A stretch of DNA of 36,868 nucleotides from Clostridia bacterium (GTDB lineage Bacteria > Bacillota > Clostridia > Christensenellales > Aristaeellaceae), in NCBI GenBank assembly GCA_017397765.1, contig JAFQIB010000019.1, forward strand, positions 1 to 36,868, given 5' to 3'. Below the pieces are notes generated by a model that saw nothing but the letters and a program-made list of their open reading frames with translations, made no database searches and was not told where the DNA came from. Position numbers and translations under genes: made by a program. Shown here one piece after another: positions 1-6,697 of the stretch. Every line of letters begins with the position of its first letter. Position 1 is the first letter of the stretch.

Positions 1-3
1 GGC

Positions 4-68
4 TTCACTCGATCATTGCAAGCAATGATCTGCGTTCGTCGGCTTTACCGACCTTCATTCGAGTTTGA
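4..68. repeat. Nested inverted repeats (cloverleaf-like)
   Basis: A perfect 9-bp hairpin (GATCATTGC at 11-19, GCAATGATC at 22-30) and a 5-bp hairpin (GTCGG at 38-42, CCGAC at 48-52) lie inside an outer stem (ACTCGA at 7-12, TCGAGT at 59-64). The outer stem can extend outwards through TTC and GAA. The layout allows a three-way junction in single-stranded DNA or RNA. Its role is unknown. Placement in a mobilizable element makes an origin of transfer or a regulatory RNA possible, but no nick site was identified. Confidence 0.5.
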
Positions 69-115
69 ACGGCAACTCTGTAATTCAAGTATATCGCAGC
101 GAAATGGAAAGTCAA

Positions 116-145
116 CAACGAAAAAGGAAACCGGTTTCCTCGTTG
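116..145. repeat. Palindrome AGGAAACCGGTTTCCT with flanking arms
   Basis: Positions 125-140 are a perfect 16-bp palindrome. Flanking CAACG (116-120) and CGTTG (141-145) extend the stem around a four-A bulge. It lies in the gap downstream of tnpV. It could be a protein-binding site or a hairpin belonging to whatever lies to the left. There is no T-tract, so an intrinsic terminator is unlikely. Confidence 0.45.
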
Positions 146-231
146 CAATCCTTATAAATCAACGGTTTTACGATTGCCCTCCCGAAAGAAAAGAGTGATA
201 ATACACTGGTTTCTATAGTTTGACAGATAAG

Positions 232-258
232 AGGGCAGCCCGCATCGCAGGCTGCCCT
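232..258 (-). terminator. Terminator after the tnpV operon
   Basis: AGGGCAGCC (232-240) pairs perfectly with GGCTGCCCT (250-258) around a 9-nt loop. On the minus strand the hairpin is followed by CTTATC, a weak U-tract. It lies 15 bases after the tnpV stop and would end the xis-int-mob-tnpV transcript. Confidence 0.65.
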
Positions 259-273
259 TTCCCTATACTCCCG

Positions 274-648
274 TCAATCATATGCATCGTAATACACAAT
301 CTCGGCCAGCACGATCTCCTCCGCCCGCGCCTTGATGTTGTTCATTCTGCCAACCCACGCCATCTGGTCACGGCCTTTCAGCTCCTCCGTCACGCCTTCG
401 GCTTTCTTCATTTGGGCGATCAGCCTGTCCAGTAGTTCCGTGGCTTCGCGGTTGATCTGCGCCAGGTGTTCAAACAGCCGCCCTGTAACAACCAGCTGAT
501 TCAGCAGCACCGGCTTGTGGTCAATCAGATACTTCCTGCGCATCCGTCCATACATGCCGATCGGTCCGCTCTGCTGCAGAAGCTCAAATACCGGGTAGAG
601 GATGCTGTCCACTTCCTTGTAGGTCAGTTCCAGATTCTGATTGCTCAT
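274..648 (-). CDS. tnpV: TnpV-family transposon protein
   Basis: This 124-residue protein matches the TnpV family found in Tn4451-type and related mobilizable elements. The family signature is visible near the C-terminus: QMAWVGRMNNIKARAEEIV (about residues 97-115). An N-terminal segment rich in Tyr, Arg and Leu with YLIDHKP is also typical. The biochemical role of TnpV is not established. The start ATG overlaps the stop of the MobC-like gene by four bases (ATGA), with GGGAGAA in front, so translation of the two is probably coupled. A terminator follows the stop. Family assignment is fairly sure; the function is not known. Confidence 0.75.
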   Translation of the reverse strand: MSNQNLELTYKEVDSILYPVFELLQQSGPIGMYGRMRRKYLIDHKPVLLNQLVVTGRLFEHLAQINREATELLDRLIAQMKKAEGVTEELKGRDQMAWVGRMNNIKARAEEIVLAEIVYYDAYD

Positions 649-980
649 TGTTCTTCTCCCTTCGTCTTTTCCATACCAGCCAGAATATCCGTCATCATGC
701 GGATGATTTCCATCAGTTCAAGGTTGATGCTGCTGCCGGCTTCGATCCGTTTCAGTTCTGCCAGCACATCGCTCAGCAGGGAACGCAGTGCCTTGAAGAC
801 GCGGGCGTTGCCCTTGACGACCACATCGTGGTTCAGCAGTTTCTGAATGATGTAGTCTTGTTTGGTCATGCCGCACATCTGGACGGCGGTGTCCAGCTGT
901 GCGTTCTCCTCAGGCGACATGCGGAAGGCAACGGTCTTGCTGCGCCAGCGGTTGTGACGATCCAATGCTTTCTGGGACAT
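645..980 (-). CDS. MobC-like mobilization accessory protein
   Basis: This 111-residue protein begins with a basic segment followed by TVAFRMSPEENAQLD and GMTKQDYIIQKLLN, the ribbon-helix-helix-like pattern of MobC-type relaxosome accessory proteins. These bind near the origin of transfer and help the relaxase. The C-terminal half is helical and acidic. A good Shine-Dalgarno (AAAGGAG) lies eight bases before the ATG, only three bases after the integrase stop. No relaxase gene is in the window, so it presumably lies further left or is supplied in trans. A simple RHH regulator is an alternative. Confidence 0.65.
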   Translation of the reverse strand: MSQKALDRHNRWRSKTVAFRMSPEENAQLDTAVQMCGMTKQDYIIQKLLNHDVVVKGNARVFKALRSLLSDVLAELKRIEAGSSINLELMEIIRMMTDILAGMEKTKGEEQ

Positions 981-983
981 AAT

Positions 984-2066
984 TTATGCTCCTTTCTGTG
1001 TGCGCTCGATATCGAGCCGGGTGGCCATTTCAGCCTGTCGGGAGGGAAACAGGTGCGCGTAGTTGTAGGTAATGTCAATGCTCTCGTGACCGACGCGGTC
1101 AGCGATGGCAATGGCGGAGAAACCCATATCAATCAGCAACGAGATATGCGAATGGCGGAGGTCATGGATCCGGATGCGTTTTACGCCAGCCTTCTCGGAG
1201 CCGACCTGCATATCCCGCTGCAGCTGGCTCTTGGACATGGTGAAGATCCGCTCGTCGGGCTGGAGGTCGTAGAAAGTTTTGAAGTAATCCTGCATCTCCT
1301 CGCACAGGAACGGCGGCATCTGCACGGTGCGATTGCTCTTCGCCGTCTTGGGTGTGGTGATAACGTCGCGCCTGTCGATGCGCTGGTAGGACTTGTTGAT
1401 CCTCACCGTGCCTCGCTCGAAGTCGAAATCACCCGGTGTCAGCGCCAGCATTTCGCCCTCGCGCAGGCCGCACCAGTAGAGCATCTCAAAGGCGTAGTAG
1501 GAATCCGGTTTGTCCATCATCACCTCGGCGAATTTCAGATACTCCTCCTTTGTCCAGAAGGACATCTCCCGGCTCCGGGCTTTGCCCATGTTGCCGACCT
1601 TGGCAGCCGGATTGCTGGCGAGGCCGTAATGCTTCACCGCGTGGTTGAACAGGCAGGAGAGCTGATTATGGATCGTTTTGAGATATACGGGCGAATAAGG
1701 CCGCCCGTTCTCGTCGCGGTAATTCAGCATGATGTTCTGCCAGGTCATCACGTCGCGTGTGGTGATCTCGCTCATTTTCTTTTTGCCGAAGTAAGGCACA
1801 AGCTTTGTCCGGATGACGTTCTCCTTCATCCGCCAGGTGGTTTCCTTCAGGCGGGTACGCATGTCCTTGGCGTACTCATCCACAAAGGAGGCAAAGGTCA
1901 TGTCCAGATCGGCGGTGGTTTTGTTCAGTTGTTCACGCTCCCAGGCGAGGGCCTCGCGCTTGGTGGCAAAGCCTCGCTTCTGGGTCTGCCGGCGCGCGCC
2001 GGTAAAGTCGGTATAACGATAAATCACGCGCCAGGTGTTGGTCTTTTCTTCCTTGTATACAGACAA
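984..2066 (-). CDS. Tyrosine recombinase / integrase
   Basis: This 360-residue site-specific recombinase would integrate and excise the element. Residues 1-50 resemble the arm-DNA-binding domain (TWRVIYRYTD, then RGFATKREAL), residues 55-160 the SAM-like core-binding domain, and 170-350 the catalytic domain. All catalytic residues are visible: Arg202 in GLREGE, Lys240 or Lys243, His301 and Arg304 in HDLRH, His327 in GHES, and nucleophile Tyr336 in NYAHLF. It therefore looks intact. The start is a TTG preceded by GGGATG, four bases after the xis stop, so it is likely cotranscribed with xis. Family assignment is secure; guaA as its target is inferred from position. Confidence 0.93.
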   Translation of the reverse strand: MSVYKEEKTNTWRVIYRYTDFTGARRQTQKRGFATKREALAWEREQLNKTTADLDMTFASFVDEYAKDMRTRLKETTWRMKENVIRTKLVPYFGKKKMSEITTRDVMTWQNIMLNYRDENGRPYSPVYLKTIHNQLSCLFNHAVKHYGLASNPAAKVGNMGKARSREMSFWTKEEYLKFAEVMMDKPDSYYAFEMLYWCGLREGEMLALTPGDFDFERGTVRINKSYQRIDRRDVITTPKTAKSNRTVQMPPFLCEEMQDYFKTFYDLQPDERIFTMSKSQLQRDMQVGSEKAGVKRIRIHDLRHSHISLLIDMGFSAIAIADRVGHESIDITYNYAHLFPSRQAEMATRLDIERTQKGA

Positions 2067-2070
2067 TTCA

Positions 2071-2274
2071 TCACATCCCTTCGTTCATGCCGTAATAGGT
2101 CTTTTCAAAGAAGAACCGCGTGTTGATGCGGCCGGTAATCGTTCGGTAGCCCTTGGCTTTCAGCTCCTCGTTGAGCTCGCGGATAATCTTGTAGGCGTAG
2201 GGCTTGGAAATACTCAGAATTTCCGCCACGTCCTCTGCCCGCAGGAAGGGCTTTTTCATCATTTCAGTCATCAT
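2071..2274 (-). CDS. Excisionase-like HTH protein
   Basis: This is a roughly 67-residue DNA-binding protein with a MerR/excisionase-type helix-turn-helix: FLRAEDVAEILSISKPYAYK, followed by a basic wing with GRINTRFFFEK. Proteins like this sit just ahead of tyrosine recombinases and direct excision or regulate int. An ATG seven codons upstream exists, but the Shine-Dalgarno GAGG lies between it and the paired ATGATG at 2274/2271, so the shorter start is chosen. The int start follows its stop after four bases. Confidence 0.8.
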   Translation of the reverse strand: MMTEMMKKPFLRAEDVAEILSISKPYAYKIIRELNEELKAKGYRTITGRINTRFFFEKTYYGMNEGM

Positions 2275-2397
2275 ATCACCTCGGATCTGTAGCATAGATT
2301 GCTCAAGATACTAAGCATCTACCGTTAATATAACGAAGCAAGCGCACTAAACATTGCAAGTTAAGTGAAATTTCTTAAACTTTTTTGCTTGGTAGTC

Positions 2398-2427
2398 TTG
2401 ACGGATGCTAAACAAATCAGCTATACT
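2398..2427 (+). promoter_or_regulatory. Promoter of the XRE regulator
   Basis: TTGACG (2398-2403) and TATACT (2422-2427) are 18 bases apart, 34 bases before the XRE start. An imperfect inverted repeat just upstream (AGTTAAG near 2359, CTTAAACT near 2374) sits between this promoter and the divergent xis-int genes and could be the regulator's operator. Confidence 0.75.
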
Positions 2428-2461
2428 GTGTTTATGAAGTATCCCAAAGGAGCTGACAACG

Positions 2462-2911
2462 ATGGCAACAGGCGAGCGCATCAAGCATTTCCGCAGTCTG
2501 CGCGGCATGACGATGAAATATCTCGGACAGGAAGTGGGCTTCAGCGAAAGCACCGCCGACGTCCGTCTGGCACAGTATGAATCCGGTTCCCGTACGCCCA
2601 AGGCTGACCTGATCGAGAAGCTGGCGGAAGCCCTGGAGGTTTCGCCCCGTGCACTGGCTGTACCGGATATCGACAGCTATATCGGTCTGGCTCATACCTT
2701 GTTCACGCTGGAGGACCGCTATGGCCTCAAGGTCGGCGAGATCGACGGTGAGGTTTGCCTGCGGTTGGACAAGTCGAAGGGCATGACCTACCTGAACATG
2801 TTGGACATCCTGCTTGCATGGCAGGAACAGGCGGCGAAGCTGGAGGCCGGAGAGATCACGAAGGCTGACTACGATCAATGGCGATACACCTACCCTCATC
2901 CGAAAGATTGA
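2462..2911 (+). CDS. XRE-family transcriptional regulator of the element
   Basis: This 149-residue protein has an N-terminal HTH_XRE domain (about residues 4-62): ERIKHFRSLRGMTMKYLGQE, then AQYESGSRTP as recognition helix and turn. The C-terminal half is a helical region of unknown role ending in DYDQWRYTYP. It is divergent from xis-int and has its own promoter and terminator. Regulators in this position usually hold the recombination genes off until induction. AAAGGAG lies nine bases before the ATG. The DNA-binding role is secure; control of xis-int is inferred from position. Confidence 0.85.
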   Translation: MATGERIKHFRSLRGMTMKYLGQEVGFSESTADVRLAQYESGSRTPKADLIEKLAEALEVSPRALAVPDIDSYIGLAHTLFTLEDRYGLKVGEIDGEVCLRLDKSKGMTYLNMLDILLAWQEQAAKLEAGEITKADYDQWRYTYPHPKD

Positions 2912-2921
2912 TGGCAACACA

Positions 2922-2960
2922 AAAGGCTCTGACCGACAATGCATGTCAGTCAGAGCCTTT
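2922..2960 (+). terminator. Terminator of the XRE gene
   Basis: AAAGGCTCTGAC (2922-2933) pairs perfectly with GTCAGAGCCTTT (2949-2960). An inner GACA/TGTC stem continues it after a one-base bulge on each side. It starts 11 bases after the XRE stop and ends in a short T-rich tract. Confidence 0.8.
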
Positions 2961-3028
2961 GTTATTCTCTTGGATAATGGTCAGGCAACAGAATGTTGCC
3001 AAATCGTTGCCAGCGGGGATGTTCAACG

Positions 3029-3059
3029 CCGCAAAGCCTTGATTTTCAAGGGGTTGCGG
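3029..3059. repeat. Inverted repeat at the guaA junction
   Basis: CCGCAA (3029-3034) and CCTTGA (3037-3042) pair with TCAAGG (3046-3051) and TTGCGG (3054-3059), interrupted by two unpaired bases on each side. No T-tract follows on either strand. It ends 11 bases from the guaA stop and may be the recombinase core or arm site at the element's right end. Confidence 0.4.
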
Positions 3060-3069
3060 TGAAGCGACA

Positions 3070-4065
3070 TCACTCCCACTCAATCGTGCCAATGGGCTTG
3101 GGCGTCAAATCCATCACCACGCGGTTGATGCCTTCGACCTCGTGGGTGATGCGGTTCGTGATCTTGTGGAGCAGGGGGTAGGGGATCTCCTCGATGGTGG
3201 CGGTCATGGCATCGGTGGTGTTCACCGCGCGGATGATGGCCGGCCAGCCTTCGTAGCGCTTGCCGTCGCGCACGCCCACGGACTTGAAGTCCGGCACGGA
3301 GATGAAGTACTGCCAGACCTTACCGGCCAGGCCGGCGATGGCGAACTCCTCGCGGAGAATGGCGTCGGCTTCGCGCAGGGCATGCAGACGGTCGCGGGTG
3401 ATCGCGCCCAGGCAGCGTACGCCCAGACCGGGGCCGGGGAAGGGCTGACGATAGACCATGTCGTGGGGCAGGCCGAGGGCCTCGCCGACCACGCGCACTT
3501 CGTCCTTGAAGAGCAGCTTCACGGGCTCGCAGAGCTGGAAGGTCATGCCGTTGGGCAGGCCGCCGACGTTGTGATGGGCTTTCACGCCGCCGTCGGATTC
3601 CAGGATGTCGGGGTAAATGGTGCCCTGGGCCAGGAACTTCACGTTCTCCAGCTTCTCAGCTTCTTCGGCAAAAACGTCGATGAATTCACCGCCGATGATC
3701 TTGCGCTTCTTCTCGGGCTCGGCAACATCGACCAGCTTGTCCAGGAAACGGTCGGTTGCGTCGATATAGATGAGGTTGGCGTCCATCTGATTGCGGAACA
3801 CCTCGATAACCTGCTCGCTTTCGCCCTTGCGCATCAGGCCGTGGTTGACATGCACACAGACCAGCTGCTTGCCGATGGCCTTGACCAGCAGGGCCGCGAC
3901 CACGGAGGAATCGACGCCGCCGGAAAGCGCCAGCAGAACCTTGTTGTCACCCACCTGCTCTTGCACGGCGGGAATCACTTCGTCAAGGAATGCCTTGGCC
4001 AGTTCGGGGGTGGTGATGCGCACCATGTCGTCGGGGCGCTTCATGCTGTCCAGAAAAATGCTCAT
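3070..4065 (-). CDS. guaA: GMP synthase, ATP-pyrophosphatase subunit only
   Basis: GMP synthase converts XMP to GMP, using ATP to adenylate XMP and ammonia as nitrogen donor. This 331-residue protein has the N-type ATP-pyrophosphatase domain with the PP-loop LALSGGVDSS (about residues 44-53) and the C-terminal dimerisation domain ending in PKPIGTIEWE, the conserved family end. The roughly 190-residue glutamine amidotransferase domain of the usual 510-residue bacterial enzyme is missing. The ATG has a perfect AGGAGG seven bases ahead and a promoter about 60 bases upstream, so this is the true start and not a truncation. The protein must take ammonia from a separate subunit, as in archaeal two-subunit enzymes, or directly. 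The mobile element abuts its 3' end without altering the C-terminus. Confidence 0.93.
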   Translation of the reverse strand: MSIFLDSMKRPDDMVRITTPELAKAFLDEVIPAVQEQVGDNKVLLALSGGVDSSVVAALLVKAIGKQLVCVHVNHGLMRKGESEQVIEVFRNQMDANLIYIDATDRFLDKLVDVAEPEKKRKIIGGEFIDVFAEEAEKLENVKFLAQGTIYPDILESDGGVKAHHNVGGLPNGMTFQLCEPVKLLFKDEVRVVGEALGLPHDMVYRQPFPGPGLGVRCLGAITRDRLHALREADAILREEFAIAGLAGKVWQYFISVPDFKSVGVRDGKRYEGWPAIIRAVNTTDAMTATIEEIPYPLLHKITNRITHEVEGINRVVMDLTPKPIGTIEWE

Positions 4066-4131
4066 TGGAAAGACCTCCTGTTACTCGATGAAGTAGGGAT
4101 CTTACTCATTGGGGTTTACAATAACAAAAAT

Positions 4132-4160
4132 ATTATACAGAAATGAAGCCGGTCTGTAAA
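4132..4160 (-). promoter_or_regulatory. guaA promoter
   Basis: On the minus strand TTTACA (4160-4155) and TATAAT (4137-4132) are separated by 17 bases, about 67 bases before the guaA ATG. No purine-riboswitch aptamer is visible in the short leader. Confidence 0.8.
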
Positions 4161-4256
4161 GCAGGAATTTGCAGGGGTTGGAGGTTTTTTGGCAGTTTTT
4201 TGCGCAGGAATCCCGTCGTGTCGGATGTGGTGGATTTTTGTCCGGTGGAGAAAAAC

Positions 4257-5213
4257 TTATCTGCGCTGAACCTCTGCCCAGGCAGCCCCCAGAAGCGGAT
4301 GAAGCCATGCGAGCGTACCTTCGATATGTTCGTACTGGCGGTAGAAGCTTTCCACCACCATGGTGAGGTACAGAAACAGATCGTACCAGGCGAGGCGCCG
4401 CTGCTCTGCGGGGGAGAAGGTTGTCTGTCCGTATCCGGCGAGGAAGGCGGCGGGGCGGTTGTGACGGCGGAAACGGTCATCCATGAGGGGCTCGCCCCAC
4501 ATGGCACGTTCCCAATCAATCACGCCGCTGAGTTCGCCCTGCGTCACGAAGATATTGCCTTCCCACATGTCCCAATGGACGAGGGAGGACGTTTTGACTT
4601 CATCAAAGACTGCGTGGTCAGCTTCCAGAAGGGACAGCAGCGTGTCGGCGGTCATAGGCAGCTGGATGCTGCGGGCCTGGGCGTCCCGGAGTACGTTCTT
4701 GAACAGATAGCGGATCAGCTCGTACAGGGCAGGGAATCGTCTTTCGTCGCCCAGCAGCCCAAAGGCGTCGCTGCGGATGGCGGCCATCCGGCGCTGGAAT
4801 ACGCCGACCTGAGTGTGTACACGGTCGATGACATCCTCGGAAAGCTCAGAACGGCAGGCGGAAAAGCTTCTGCCGTTCAGGCATGCCATGAAGAAATAGC
4901 TGCCGGAGCAGCGGGTGTGGCTGAAATCAACATATTGCACCTGCGGCACAAGGAGAAAGCCCTGCGCCCGGAGGATGCGCATGGCGGTGACCTCTGCCTG
5001 CATCAGATGGATCTCGTTGGAGAGAAGACCGGATGCATCCGCTGCGGCAATCTTGAGTACGGATGCGCTGCCATCTGTGAAATCCACCCGGTAGGCTGCG
5101 TTGAACATGCCTTCGGTCAGCTCGGTAATGCCGGATACGGCTTTACAGGGGAATGCGTCGGCGCATAGCTGATGCAGCACCTGAGTCGTCTGATGGTTCT
5201 TTGTGATGCTCAT
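4257..5213 (-). CDS. APH-family phosphotransferase (kinase-like)
   Basis: This 318-residue protein has the aminoglycoside-phosphotransferase/choline-kinase fold. HWDMWEGNIF (about residue 230) is the catalytic HxDxxxxN loop and GVIDWERA (about residue 250) carries the metal-binding Asp. The N-terminal lobe has the lysine strand ASVLKIAA. The substrate cannot be told from sequence. Such chromosomal homologues phosphorylate small alcohols, sugars or antibiotics, and drug resistance should not be assumed. The ATG at 5213 is chosen because GGAGG lies seven bases ahead; an in-frame ATG 18 bases upstream precedes that Shine-Dalgarno. It is a single-gene unit with its own promoter. Confidence 0.8.
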   Translation of the reverse strand: MSITKNHQTTQVLHQLCADAFPCKAVSGITELTEGMFNAAYRVDFTDGSASVLKIAAADASGLLSNEIHLMQAEVTAMRILRAQGFLLVPQVQYVDFSHTRCSGSYFFMACLNGRSFSACRSELSEDVIDRVHTQVGVFQRRMAAIRSDAFGLLGDERRFPALYELIRYLFKNVLRDAQARSIQLPMTADTLLSLLEADHAVFDEVKTSSLVHWDMWEGNIFVTQGELSGVIDWERAMWGEPLMDDRFRRHNRPAAFLAGYGQTTFSPAEQRRLAWYDLFLYLTMVVESFYRQYEHIEGTLAWLHPLLGAAWAEVQRR

Positions 5214-5241
5214 GGAAACCTCCGGATGCATTGCTGGATAT

Positions 5242-5270
5242 AGTATAGCGCATACCTGGGATTATCGCAA
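5242..5270 (-). promoter_or_regulatory. Promoter of the APH-like kinase
   Basis: TTGCGA (5270-5265) and TATACT (5247-5242) on the minus strand are 17 bases apart, about 30 bases before the start codon. Confidence 0.65.
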
Positions 5271-5295
5271 GAAGAAGTGTGACAACGAAAGATGT

Positions 5296-5317
5296 GTTAG
5301 CTTACTTGTAAACTAAC
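5296..5317. promoter_or_regulatory. Candidate LacI-type operator upstream of the mannan promoter
   Basis: A 22-bp near-perfect palindrome (GTTAG, TTAC, GTAA, CTAAC with one mismatched pair) lies 70 bases upstream of the promoter. Its right half (GTAAAC, TAAC, AAAG) recurs with one extra base at 5434-5448, immediately downstream of the -10 box. Two related sites bracketing a promoter fit repression by looping or blocking. The LacI protein encoded in the operon is the natural candidate. Confidence 0.5.
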
Positions 5318-5387
5318 AAAGAACAACACGAATGTCGTGAATGGGAAATATATTCCCTGAAATTTTGAAGAAAGTAGTAAAACTGTA

Positions 5388-5417
5388 TTGACAGAGCTGC
5401 AGACTGTGAGGTATAAT
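5388..5417 (+). promoter_or_regulatory. Promoter of the mannan operon
   Basis: Consensus TTGACA (5388-5393) and TATAAT (5412-5417) are 18 bases apart. The epimerase start follows 42 bases after the -10 box. The second operator-like copy (5427-5444) covers the expected transcription start. Confidence 0.88.
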
Positions 5418-5459
5418 GTTCTGGAAGCTAACGGTAAACTTAACAAAGGAGGTTCGCCT

Positions 5460-6647
5460 GTGCTGACAAATGAAATGAAGTGCCATCTGACGGAGAAGAT
5501 TCTGCCGTTCTGGGAAAACCTGACCGACTGGGAGCGGGGTGGCTGGTATGGCTATGTGGACAAGGATCTGAACGTCCGCCGGGACGCCCACAAGGGCTGC
5601 ATCCTCAACAGCCGCGTGCTGTGGACGTTTGCCACGGCAGCCCGCGTGCTGAAGAATGACGAGTATCTCAAGTATGCCCGGCATGCGCTGGCCTTTATGG
5701 AGCGCTTTGAGGACAAGGAGCGCGGCGGCGTGTACTGGTCTGTGACCGCGGAGGGCGAGCCGCTGGACAAGACCAAGCATACCTACTGTCAGGCCTTTGC
5801 CATCTACGGTCTGGCGGCGTATATGCGGGCGGTGGGGGAGAATGATCCCCTCTATGCCGTCGCACGGGACCGGGCCTTCCGCCTGTTCAACGTGATCGAG
5901 CATCACTGCTCTGACGAGGGCGGCTACGGCGAGGCCTTTGAGCCGGATTATTCGCCCGCGGGCAATGAGAAGCTCTCTGACAACCCCAAGCTGATGGCGC
6001 GCGGCGAGGTTGCCCAGCGCACGATGAATACCCTGCTGCATGTGCTGGAGGCCTATGCGGAGTTCTACCGTGCCGTGCCGGACGAGGAAGTCCGCGAGGC
6101 AGGGGAAAAGTGCCTGCAGCGTTTCCTGAAGGTGATGTACAACCAGCCGGCGCGCCGCCTGGAGGTGTTCTACGACAAGGATTACCGCAGCTTGCTGGAC
6201 ATGCAGTCCTACGGCCACGATATCGAGGCCTCCTGGCTGATGTGGGATGCGGTGGAGGCGCTCATTCCCGAAGCGGAGCGCAAGCCCTACCGGGAGATGT
6301 GCCTGACTCTGGCGGAGGCTACCTGTGAGCGGGCCTTCACCGACCACGGCATGGAAAACGAGATCGTGGAGGGCGAGGTGGAGCACACCCGCATCTGGTG
6401 GGTGCAGGCGGAAACCGTCCTGGGCTTCGCGGAGGCCGGGCGCCTCACCGGCGACCAGCAGTGGCTGGATCGGGTGGCGCAGCAGTGGGCCTACATCCAG
6501 CGGGTGATCGTCGATCCCCGCGAGGGCAGCGAATGGTACTGGTCCACCGAGGAGAACGGCGTGCCGACCAGCAAGCCGATCGTCGAGGAGTGGAAATGCC
6601 CCTACCACAACGGCCGGATGTGCCTGCGCATGATCGAGAAGGCGTGA
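5460..6647 (+). CDS. Cellobiose/mannobiose 2-epimerase (AGE family)
   Basis: This 395-residue protein has the (alpha/alpha)6-barrel of the N-acylglucosamine 2-epimerase family and the signatures of cellobiose 2-epimerases. These are YGHDIEASWL with His253, WKCPYHNGRM with His383 (the catalytic pair), and His194 in NTLLHVLEAY. It would convert the reducing-end mannose of beta-1,4-mannobiose to glucose, giving mannosylglucose, the substrate of the GH130_1 enzyme downstream. The GTG at 5460 is chosen because AAAGGAGG lies seven bases ahead and the family start (LTNEMKCHL) follows. Upstream in-frame codons overlap the promoter. It is the first gene of the operon. Confidence 0.9.
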   Translation: MLTNEMKCHLTEKILPFWENLTDWERGGWYGYVDKDLNVRRDAHKGCILNSRVLWTFATAARVLKNDEYLKYARHALAFMERFEDKERGGVYWSVTAEGEPLDKTKHTYCQAFAIYGLAAYMRAVGENDPLYAVARDRAFRLFNVIEHHCSDEGGYGEAFEPDYSPAGNEKLSDNPKLMARGEVAQRTMNTLLHVLEAYAEFYRAVPDEEVREAGEKCLQRFLKVMYNQPARRLEVFYDKDYRSLLDMQSYGHDIEASWLMWDAVEALIPEAERKPYREMCLTLAEATCERAFTDHGMENEIVEGEVEHTRIWWVQAETVLGFAEAGRLTGDQQWLDRVAQQWAYIQRVIVDPREGSEWYWSTEENGVPTSKPIVEEWKCPYHNGRMCLRMIEKA

Positions 6648-6697
6648 GCAACGGCGCAATGATTTGAAAAGGAACGAGGGAAGGAGGTGCAGCTGCG

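Larger units (their letters stand above)
1..3060. mobile_element. Integrative mobilizable element, guaA-proximal end (partial)
   Basis: The stretch holds excisionase, tyrosine recombinase, a MobC-like protein and TnpV on the minus strand, plus a divergent XRE regulator, which is the usual core of small mobilizable elements in gut Clostridia. Its right boundary is the 3' end of guaA, a site used by many tyrosine-recombinase islands. No second copy of the guaA end is present in the first 300 bases, so the left end and any relaxase or cargo lie outside the window. The exact right boundary (about 3029-3090) is inferred, not seen. Confidence 0.7.

Noticed and set aside
1-70. A tRNA gene at the left edge
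   Set aside because: The nested stems recall a cloverleaf, but there is no T-loop GGTTCRA, no anticodon arm of the right size and no CCA-adjacent 7-bp acceptor.
1-300. Left attachment site of the element
   Set aside because: I searched for a copy of the guaA 3' end (its last bases read GAGTGGGAGTGA on the minus strand) and found none, so the left end must lie outside.
2962-3028. CRISPR-like short direct repeats (GTTGCC copies)
   Set aside because: The six-base repeats are too short, unevenly spaced and without cas genes anywhere in the window.
4066-4131. Purine riboswitch in the guaA leader
   Set aside because: The leader is only about 60 bases long and lacks the paired loops and conserved core of a purine aptamer.
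4257-5213. An antibiotic-resistance gene
   Set aside because: The protein has the APH fold, but it lies outside the mobile element, in a normal chromosomal setting, and resembles no particular resistance enzyme that I can recognise.
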